Of a DNA stretch of 11,149 nt, positions 1 through 6,319 are shown piece by piece. The notes beneath the pieces were generated by a model. The model saw nothing but the letters and a program-made list of their open reading frames with translations, searched no databases and was not told where the DNA came from. The stretch lies in assembly GCA_026391995.1 (NCBI GenBank), contig JAPLCY010000180.1, forward strand, positions 1-11,149. Direction: 5' to 3'. Positions within the stretch are counted from its first letter, which is position 1. Each line of letters begins with the position of its first letter. The translations under genes were made by a program, and so were the position numbers. The stretch comes from Candidatus Auribacterota bacterium. Its GTDB lineage: Bacteria; Auribacterota; Tritonobacteria; UBA1439.

Positions 1-1608
1 CTCCTCGCGGCGGCGGCGCCATGGGGCACCTTCAGGATACTCGGGACGCGCGACTATGCCTCCTGCTCGCTCTGCCTCGGCCTCGCCGCCGCGGGGAGTG
101 TCGCCCTTGCCCGGAACCGGCACAGCCGCCGTTCCCTCTTCGCCCTCACCCTCATCGTCTACGGCCTCGTCGTGGCCGCTTTCTGCGAGGTCTTCCACAT
201 TCGTGATTTCCTCCAGGGGGGCGAATGGAAGCGCATGAACACCATCTTCAAATTCTACATGCCGGTCTGGTTCTTCTTCTCGATTGGCGCGAGTTACTGC
301 ATCGCGCAGCTCGTCCGCCATCCCGTGTGCGAGTATCGCGGTCCCGCCTTCCTGCTCTCGCGGGTCAAGGGGATTGTCTGGTGGGCGGCCGTTCTACTTC
401 TCCTCGCCGCCGCCTCGGTCTTCACCGTGATGGGGCCGAGGGCAAGGACCATAGGCGACGACAACTACGGGCGCGTCGGCCTTACGCCCCACACGGGCCT
501 GCTCGGAACGCTCCTCCCGCGTTTACTTTCCAATCCGACATTGAATGGACTCGCATTCATGAAGCTCACCCACCCGCGGGAGTATGACTCCATTCTATGG
601 CTCAACCAGCGGGTCGGCGGCCAGCCGGTGATAGCCGAGGCGTCGCTCGAGGACTACCGCTACGAGTACGCCAGGATAAGCTCGAATACGGGGTTCCCCT
701 CCGTGCTCGGATGGTGGAGTCACGTGGATCAGAGGGGCTACGCGTTCAGGGACGTGCGGCGCAACGACCTCAATAAGTTCTATAAATCCACCGACCCGCG
801 CGAGCTCCAGGGGATAATAGACAAGTACGGCATCTCCCTGGTCTATATCGGCCCGACCGAGCGTCGCATGCAGACACCAGAGCAGATTGCGAAGTTTGAC
901 GCGATGCCCGATCTCTTCACGCCGGTCTTTAAGAACGGCGATGTCGCGATCTACCAGACGCGCTACTTTGTCAAAGAAGGGGGACAGGCCGTGCCGGCCG
1001 GACCTCCGGGTGTCCCCGCGCCGCCCGCGATTCCGACACCCATTCCACGCGCGAATCTTTTGGGCGGCGCGCAGGGGGACGCGGCGGGCGAGTACAACGA
1101 GCCGCGCGGGATCGCGGTGGATACGGAGGGAAACGTTTACATCGCCGATTTCAGGAACTACCGGATCCAGAAGTTCGACCCGAAGGGGGTCTTCGTCGCC
1201 GCATGGGGAGAGGAGGGCGACTACCCGGGGCAGTTCAAGGACCCGTGTGATGTCGATGTGGACGCGAAAGGGAAGGTCTACGTGGCGGACACGTTCAACA
1301 GCCGGGTACAGGTGTTCACGCCCGAGGGGAGATACCTGCTCCATTTCGAGGGAGGGTTCTTCGCCCCTCGCGGCCTCGCGGTGGACTCATACGGGCGGAT
1401 CTGGGTGGCGGACACGGGGAACGGGGTGGTGAAGGTATATTCGCCGGACGGGAAACTGTGGAAACTCATCGGGCGTCGGGGGAGCGGCAAGGGCGGTGGA
1501 CGGGTGGAATGCCGGCGTGTTCTGCGAACCGTACCTGGCGGTGGACGTTCGGGGGGATATCTACCTGACGGACCCGCCGGGGCACCGGGCATTGCGCTAT
1601 TCCCGTGA
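1..1608 (+). CDS. DUF2298/YYY-type membrane protein with NHL repeats, 5'-truncated and frameshifted
   Basis: The frame is open from base 1, so the start lies outside the window; 535 codons are visible. Membrane segments lie at about residues 25-65, 85-105 and 120-140. The stretch E63-V-F-H-I-R-D69 followed by R78-M-N-T-I-F-K-F-Y86 matches the signature of the DUF2298 (Chlor_Arch_YYY) family, a GT-C-like group of polytopic proteins without a settled reaction. Residues about 190-325 form the extracytoplasmic domain typical after the last helices of such proteins. A Pro-rich linker (about 327-350) leads to three NHL repeats (about 355-495), each with a G-(I/L)-A-V-D or similar strand and a V-(Y/W)-V/I-A-D strand. 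From about codon 495 the sequence stops resembling NHL, and the repeat pattern continues in the +1 frame (see 1496-1765), so the last ~38 residues are probably out of frame. The family call is firm; the enzymatic role is unknown. Confidence 0.8.
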   Translation, partial: LLAAAAPWGTFRILGTRDYASCSLCLGLAAAGSVALARNRHSRRSLFALTLIVYGLVVAAFCEVFHIRDFLQGGEWKRMNTIFKFYMPVWFFFSIGASYCIAQLVRHPVCEYRGPAFLLSRVKGIVWWAAVLLLLAAASVFTVMGPRARTIGDDNYGRVGLTPHTGLLGTLLPRLLSNPTLNGLAFMKLTHPREYDSILWLNQRVGGQPVIAEASLEDYRYEYARISSNTGFPSVLGWWSHVDQRGYAFRDVRRNDLNKFYKSTDPRELQGIIDKYGISLVYIGPTERRMQTPEQIAKFDAMPDLFTPVFKNGDVAIYQTRYFVKEGGQAVPAGPPGVPAPPAIPTPIPRANLLGGAQGDAAGEYNEPRGIAVDTEGNVYIADFRNYRIQKFDPKGVFVAAWGEEGDYPGQFKDPCDVDVDAKGKVYVADTFNSRVQVFTPEGRYLLHFEGGFFAPRGLAVDSYGRIWVADTGNGVVKVYSPDGKLWKLIGRRGSGKGGGRVECRRVLRTVPGGGRSGGYLPDGPAGAPGIALFP

Positions 1609-1765
1609 CGGAAAGCTCACAGGGGTGCTGAAGCCGGTGGCAGAGGGCCGGCCGCTCTTGAGTTTTCCTATGGGGATCGCGCTGGGTCGCTCGAATGATA
1701 CGGTATACATAGTCGACTGCCGGAATCATCTGATCCGCAAATACTCCAAGCAGGACTTTCGCTAG
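1496..1765 (+). CDS. Frameshifted 3' end of the DUF2298-NHL gene (NHL repeats 4-5)
   Basis: This 89-codon stretch, read one base out of phase with the upstream gene, contains the two missing propeller blades: Y-L-A-V-D-V-R-G-D-I-Y-L-T-D with a following R-Y-S-R-D-G-K strand, then M-G-I-A-L with V-Y-I-V-D and R-K-Y-S. It ends at TAG 1763-1765, 13 bases before the stop of the convergent gene. The GTG at 1496 has no convincing ribosome binding site, and a free-standing two-blade protein would be unlikely to fold. It is therefore best read as the true C-terminus of the preceding gene, giving at least five NHL repeats. Either an indel in the sequence (a five-G run lies at 1478-1482) or a real disabling mutation explains the break. 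Confidence 0.7.
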   Translation: MDGWNAGVFCEPYLAVDVRGDIYLTDPPGHRALRYSRDGKLTGVLKPVAEGRPLLSFPMGIALGRSNDTVYIVDCRNHLIRKYSKQDFR

Positions 1766-1778
1766 GGGAGAGAGGTGG

Positions 1779-4337
1779 TCACTTATCCACGGGCTCTATT
1801 TTCAGGAGACACACATCGTCAAAATAAGCGCATCCCTTTGATGTCCCCCACCCGCCGATGTACATTGCCAGGGGGTGGTTCATGGCAGCTTCGATGAGAA
1901 TCTTCTTCTCTTTATACGTCCAGTCATAGGTTCCCGCAGGCCATATGAGAGATTTATCCTCCATCCCTTCAAGCCCGATGAGCGCGCCCTTCCCATCCGT
2001 GGAGAGCCCTTCGGCCTTTACCCATGCGCTCAGCAGGTAGGTGCTGTTGGCCTTCAGGAAGACCTGCTGGGCGATACCGCCGTCGCCCCCTGTGCTGCTG
2101 CAGATTCTTATAGAATGTTTTCCCGCATGGTGCACGGCGCTATCAATGCATACCTCAACAGACGACTTGAACGTCTTTGCCTCCCAGCCCTCCGGCAACC
2201 CGTTTGTGCTCACGAGCTCGAATCCAGCGTTGTCGAGGGCCTCTTTCCCCGGGGATCGCCGAGTGGGTGTTTTTTGAACCGGCAGCGGACGTTGAGATGG
2301 TTTTGGTGCGGTTCCCGTGGTTTTTATGACCTTATAGAGTATGAGATCATCTGATTCATATTCGATTGAGAAGAGAGCCGGCGGCACATTGTGGAAGCCG
2401 GCTCGTTTGAAGTTGCTGTCGATGCCGTGCTTGTTCAGTAAAAGGTAGTCCGCACCCAGCTCCTGGCTCAAGGCAGACGCAGTCTGAAAATCTACCGCCT
2501 TAAAAATCTCATGCCGAACCGCCATAGTCTGGATATGGAGCGGCGTATCGTGCGCGTATTCGGGGACAATGTGCGAAACGGAACCGCGGTAGGAGATCGT
2601 CGCGAGCATGGAGGTCAGATAGTCAAGGGTTTCATCCGGCGCAACGATGAAGCTGTTGGGCGGCGTATTGTTCCTGATCCAGAGGAAGCTCTCGTGGAGC
2701 GTGCGGGGGATGGACAACGGCCTCGACCTGTTCTGCGACTCGTAAAATGTACCGTAGAAGCCGATCGCCAGCAGTGCGATCAGGGGGATAAAAAGACACA
2801 ACCGTACACGGAGGTTTTTAAAACGCTCCAGGAAGAGGCAGCAGAAGTAGCCGGTGAACACGCTCAGCGCAATCTGGGCGGGAATGATACAGCGCATCCC
2901 CCAGTCGTTCCAGAGCTCGGATTTTCTCACGCTTATCGCCACGAACGGGATGAGGGTGGCGAAATACAGGAACAGGGGGAGAAACGAAAACTTTTTCCGG
3001 CGGAGCGCCCAGCAGATCCCGGCAATCCCCAGGACATAGGTGGGGCCGAACTCAAGCGGATAGACAACACACCACACCACGAGGTATTGCCAGAAGAGCC
3101 CGATCTTTAACTGCCACGCGTGGGGATAAAAAGGCGCGAGATTATTTGCTCCGGAGGCCATGGTGAGCTGGTCGAGGGCGATCAGGCTCCCGCATATCGG
3201 GATCAGGATGGTGAGAACGGCGGGGATGAGGTTCTTCGGGCGGCGGATCGCCTGGATCATCTGGATCACCCCAGTCGAGAAGAGTATCATCCCGCCGATG
3301 GATGCAATGAAGAGACTGTAACCGATGATTGCCCTGAAAATGATAATGGTAACGACGGCATATCGTAGCCGGACGGACATGAGCGATGCCTCCTGCATCT
3401 CCTTGATGAGCATAACGACCAGCAGCAGGATGGAGGCGCCGAAGAGATGCTGCGGGACCCAGATGAAGAGGGAGTAGAAGGTGTTCACGAGGGGAATATC
3501 ACCGAACTCCCCCATGCTGCCGCTCCATCTGTCGATATGGTTGTATCCCAGGATGCCGAAATAGCGCATGGGCAGGATATCAAGGCCGAAGGCCACGGTC
3601 ATGCAGAGGAGCGCGATGACGACGCCGCAGGTGCACCGGATCCATGAGCGGCTCAACAGGTATGCCATGCCGACGAAGAGGGCGCTCGTGATGACAATAT
3701 AAATCCCCCATCCCTGCAGCAGCCCCACCGTGCCTCCGGAGATAGAGGAAAGCATGGCGATAGGCAGGTGGTATCCGAAGTAATAGGTCAGTTTCTTCAG
3801 GGCGAAGAACGGGTTGACCGGCGGGTAGCCGGTTGAGAGAAGGGCGCCGGTAAAGGCCAGGTTCTTCTTGAAATCCCCCGTCTCTGCCATATAGGCGATC
3901 GAATCGCGCCCGACGTTCGGGAAGAAACAGCAGGAATAGGCACGATAGACGAAGAAGAGCGTCACAAGTAGTATCACGCAGAAGGCGATGTGCGCTGTCC
4001 CGAATTGAAACGTGGGCTGCCATCTGAATGAGATCGGTTTGAGAACCAGGAGCAGCCATACCGCCGCCGCGAGGACCAGCATGATGAGTGGTGGTTTAAA
4101 TCCACAACAGCAAGCAGTGTAGTGTATGGCAAGGGAGGTTAGCGCGATGCTCGCCGTGGAGGAGAAAATAATGGTGCTGAAACTGAACGCGGCATAACGA
4201 TCGTCCACCAGCCGCAGCGTCAGAAAGCCGAGAAGGAACACCGAAATGAAGAAGAAAAGGAACGAGGGGAGAAGATTGACGGCACCCCAGAGGACAAGTG
4301 AAACGCCGACTGTATATCTCAGCGAACAGGACTTCAT
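1779..4337 (-). CDS. GT-C-like polytopic membrane protein with C-terminal CBM4/9-like domain
   Basis: 852 residues. About a dozen hydrophobic segments fill residues 10-530. The first large outer loop has R144-D-S-I-A-Y-M150, then Y171-P-P-V-N-P-F-F178 and Y185-Y-F-G-Y-H190, which resemble the PP-x-D-P-W-F...Y-Y-Y-F-G-(H/Y) region of DUF2298/YYY proteins. N477-D-W-G-M-R482 before a late helix is a GT-C-like feature. Residues about 545-672 are an extracytoplasmic domain opening with W-I-R-N-N-T-P-P. A Pro/Lys-rich linker (674-700) precedes a jelly-roll-like module (about 700-850) with N703-A-G-F-E, L-P-E-G-W718, S-A-W-V-K-A-E776 and Y838-F-D-D-V-C-L844, the pattern of CBM4/9-like sandwiches. 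The start is ATG 4337 with GGAG 11 bases upstream; it overlaps the TGA of the upstream gene. Probably a lipid-linked-sugar-dependent glycosyltransferase; donor and acceptor cannot be read. Confidence 0.75.
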   Translation of the reverse strand: MKSCSLRYTVGVSLVLWGAVNLLPSFLFFFISVFLLGFLTLRLVDDRYAAFSFSTIIFSSTASIALTSLAIHYTACCCGFKPPLIMLVLAAAVWLLLVLKPISFRWQPTFQFGTAHIAFCVILLVTLFFVYRAYSCCFFPNVGRDSIAYMAETGDFKKNLAFTGALLSTGYPPVNPFFALKKLTYYFGYHLPIAMLSSISGGTVGLLQGWGIYIVITSALFVGMAYLLSRSWIRCTCGVVIALLCMTVAFGLDILPMRYFGILGYNHIDRWSGSMGEFGDIPLVNTFYSLFIWVPQHLFGASILLLVVMLIKEMQEASLMSVRLRYAVVTIIIFRAIIGYSLFIASIGGMILFSTGVIQMIQAIRRPKNLIPAVLTILIPICGSLIALDQLTMASGANNLAPFYPHAWQLKIGLFWQYLVVWCVVYPLEFGPTYVLGIAGICWALRRKKFSFLPLFLYFATLIPFVAISVRKSELWNDWGMRCIIPAQIALSVFTGYFCCLFLERFKNLRVRLCLFIPLIALLAIGFYGTFYESQNRSRPLSIPRTLHESFLWIRNNTPPNSFIVAPDETLDYLTSMLATISYRGSVSHIVPEYAHDTPLHIQTMAVRHEIFKAVDFQTASALSQELGADYLLLNKHGIDSNFKRAGFHNVPPALFSIEYESDDLILYKVIKTTGTAPKPSQRPLPVQKTPTRRSPGKEALDNAGFELVSTNGLPEGWEAKTFKSSVEVCIDSAVHHAGKHSIRICSSTGGDGGIAQQVFLKANSTYLLSAWVKAEGLSTDGKGALIGLEGMEDKSLIWPAGTYDWTYKEKKILIEAAMNHPLAMYIGGWGTSKGCAYFDDVCLLKIEPVDK

Positions 4338-6193
4338 TTGCTTTCTTTCTCCAGTGCGCGGCTCAGCGATTCTTTCGCGATCAGGAATGAGTAAAAAACC
4401 TCCCTACCCTTGGCGTCGCAGTGCTTTTCGATGATGGCGTCGGGGTAGTAGCGTGTGACCATGCGTGTAACCGCGTCCTTCTTGACGAGATTGGCCAGGA
4501 TGAGGCAGACATTCGTGCCATGATACATCTTCAGGGGGATCTCTTGTTCGAAACGGGTGCTCTTCAGCTCTCCGAGGAGGAGAGGCTGAATCTTATGGAT
4601 GTGGCCCGGGATGAGCGCGGTGTGCCGATAGAAGATATAGCTGTTCTCATTGAACCAGGGGCTATCGAAATAGATGAAATAGTTGTCTGCCATGCGGGCG
4701 GCATACTGGTACGGCAGCGTCGTGACCACGTAGTGGTCCCAAGGATAGAATTTTTCAACCAGGATATTCCAGTTCTCCCGCCCTATGAAGATGAGCGATG
4801 CGATGAAGCAGGCTGCCGCATACCGGCACCCCCATGGCCGGTCGGGGAAGGAGCAGAGGGTCCGTATGATCAGGGCCAGCGCGATCCCCGCGAAAATGTA
4901 GGTCATGATCGTAGCGCCGACCAGCCGCCGCTCAAAAGGCCATGCAAAAAGTGCGGGAATCAGACCGACACAAAAAGAGGTGGTGATCATAAAGTAAGGC
5001 AGTTTCCGCGCCTGCGAGATGCTGTACCCCATCCCTATCAAGAAAAGAATGCCCACGAGAGGGCTCAAGAGCGGGATGTTCTCGAAAGGCCGCGGCGTAC
5101 CGTAGGGCGCTGTTGAGCGGTTCCATGTCTGTATCAGGTAGGGAAGGTTATTTTTGAACTCCGCCCAGTCTTTGACCGATGGGTCAACGGAGTAGCCGAG
5201 AGGCTTCTTACTGAGGTAGTATTCGGGCCACTTCGCGTAATTTTTCCCAAGTGGCGCGAGAGAGGTGACGCAAAAGGCAACGGCAAATAATATGAGGTGC
5301 GGTGCGCGCCGGCGGTAGAAGCCGGGGTCCGTGAACAGGATGTATACAAAAATGAGCGCAACGGAGAGAGGCACGACCCTGAAGGGAGGGTAGCCAAAGA
5401 ACCCGAGCGCGAGGGAGACGCCGCACAGGACAAAGTAGTACCATCTGCCTTTCCGGTAAGAGAGGTAGAGGAGGTAGAGCACCAGGAGCTGGAACTGTGG
5501 GGCGAGGCCGAGGCGTTCCGCGATCTTGCTGATGGTGTTGTGCCAGATTGAAAAGGAGAGAAAGAAGGTTGCGGCGATCGCGGGATAGTCGCCGAAGAGC
5601 GATCTTACGAAAAAGAAGAGCACAACGAGCATGAGCATGGCATTGACAAGGGAGACGGAACGGAGGACAGGGACTGAGATGCCGAACAGCCTGAATGCGG
5701 CGGCCACGAGATAGAAGTAGAGAGATTCCCTGAGATGGAAGAACGGATGGTACGTGACCGTTCCCTCGGCGATCTCGATGCCGATCCTGCCCTTCACCGA
5801 TTCATCTATGTCGAGGCCGGGGATGGCATCCACGTAATGGTAGAGGCGCAGAAAGAGGGAGAGCGCCATCAGGAGAACAAAGACCCAGGGGAGAACCCTC
5901 CTGGAGAGGGGCGGAGGAGAAACCCCCTGCGCTTCCGCGGTGATGCACAACGGCGAGCGCAGAAAAAGGAGCAGCGTCGCGAAGATCGAAGCTGTCAGGA
6001 GGGCCGCGCCAAGGCCGATATGCAGGAAGGCGGGTGGATAGACAAGCGACTGGCCGATGGTGGCGGCGGCGATGATCAAAGCGAGTAGAACGGGGCGAGG
6101 GGATATTTTTCTTGTGCCCAGCAGATAGACGCCCAGTAGCACCGCCTGGATGAAGAGGAGCGTGTCAAAATAGCTGCCGAGCAGTGGTATCAT
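4334..6193 (-). CDS. PMT_2/GT39-like (GT-C fold) integral membrane glycosyltransferase
   Basis: 619 residues from the chosen start. Several hydrophobic helices cover residues 8-80 and 100-118. L115-R-L-Y-H then leads to the outer-loop acidic motif G126-L-D-I-D-E131, the usual catalytic site position of GT-C enzymes that use polyprenyl-phosphate sugars. Residues 215-230 (H-N-T-I-S-K-I-A-E-R-L-G), G267-Y-P-P-F-R272 and R422-R-L-V-G-A are typical of PMT_2/ArnT-like proteins. The C-terminal ~140 residues form an outer domain. The frame extends upstream to 6466, but that extension is hydrophilic and antisense to the neighbouring gene. ATG 6193 follows AGGCGG, begins directly before a helix, and sits about 35 bases after a good promoter; ATG 6220 is the main alternative. 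First gene of a two-gene operon. Family confident; substrate unknown. Confidence 0.75.
   Translation of the reverse strand: MIPLLGSYFDTLLFIQAVLLGVYLLGTRKISPRPVLLALIIAAATIGQSLVYPPAFLHIGLGAALLTASIFATLLLFLRSPLCITAEAQGVSPPPLSRRVLPWVFVLLMALSLFLRLYHYVDAIPGLDIDESVKGRIGIEIAEGTVTYHPFFHLRESLYFYLVAAAFRLFGISVPVLRSVSLVNAMLMLVVLFFFVRSLFGDYPAIAATFFLSFSIWHNTISKIAERLGLAPQFQLLVLYLLYLSYRKGRWYYFVLCGVSLALGFFGYPPFRVVPLSVALIFVYILFTDPGFYRRRAPHLILFAVAFCVTSLAPLGKNYAKWPEYYLSKKPLGYSVDPSVKDWAEFKNNLPYLIQTWNRSTAPYGTPRPFENIPLLSPLVGILFLIGMGYSISQARKLPYFMITTSFCVGLIPALFAWPFERRLVGATIMTYIFAGIALALIIRTLCSFPDRPWGCRYAAACFIASLIFIGRENWNILVEKFYPWDHYVVTTLPYQYAARMADNYFIYFDSPWFNENSYIFYRHTALIPGHIHKIQPLLLGELKSTRFEQEIPLKMYHGTNVCLILANLVKKDAVTRMVTRYYPDAIIEKHCDAKGREVFYSFLIAKESLSRALEKESK
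4349..4352 (-). promoter_or_regulatory. Ribosome binding site of the CBM-tailed GT-C gene, inside the upstream gene
   Basis: On the minus strand GGAG lies 11 bases before the ATG at 4337. The ATG overlaps the TGA of the preceding gene as ATGA (4337-4334), the arrangement expected for translational coupling, so the two membrane proteins are probably made from one mRNA. Confidence 0.5.
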
Positions 6194-6233
6194 TTTCCCG
6201 CCTATCAAATTGTACACCATTGTGCCATGCGAT

Positions 6234-6262
6234 ATATTATACTGCACTATGTGTTTTTTCAA
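6234..6262 (-). promoter_or_regulatory. Candidate sigma-70 promoter of the minus-strand GT-C operon
   Basis: On the minus strand TTGAAA (6262-6257) is followed by TATAATATAT. Taking TAATAT (6239-6234) as the -10 gives a 17-base spacer; taking TATAAT (6241-6236) gives 15. Transcription would start near 6225-6230, leaving a leader of about 35 bases to the ATG at 6193. It lies in the divergent gap, the only room for a promoter of this operon. No equally good plus-strand promoter was seen there. Confidence 0.5.
6239..6250. promoter_or_regulatory. Small dyad in the divergent promoter spacer (possible operator)
   Basis: ATACTGCACTAT reads as ATA-n-TGCA-n-TAT, symmetric at ten of twelve positions. 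It overlaps the -10 edge and spacer of the minus-strand promoter, where a repressor would act. It is short, no regulator gene is adjacent, and it may be chance. Confidence 0.2.
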
Positions 6263-6307
6263 GACAATCATCGTTAAACGGGGCATCCTATGCATCATAT
6301 GAACCAT

Positions 6308-6312
6308 AGGAG
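6308..6312 (+). promoter_or_regulatory. Ribosome binding site that fixes the start at 6320
   Basis: AGGAG with a 7-base spacer to ATG 6320 is the best Shine-Dalgarno sequence in the window. It favours this start over the in-frame ATGs at 6290 and 6299, which have none and would add a His-rich, non-membrane leader. Confidence 0.65.
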
Positions 6313-6319
6313 AAGTGGC

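Noticed and set aside
595..1344. 249-codon minus-strand open frame
   Set aside because: Antisense to the DUF2298-NHL gene, whose plus-strand translation has clear NHL repeats; no recognisable domain in the antisense reading.
1766..1778. Possible terminator between the convergent genes
   Set aside because: Only 13 purine-rich bases separate the stops and no inverted repeat with a T-tract was found there.
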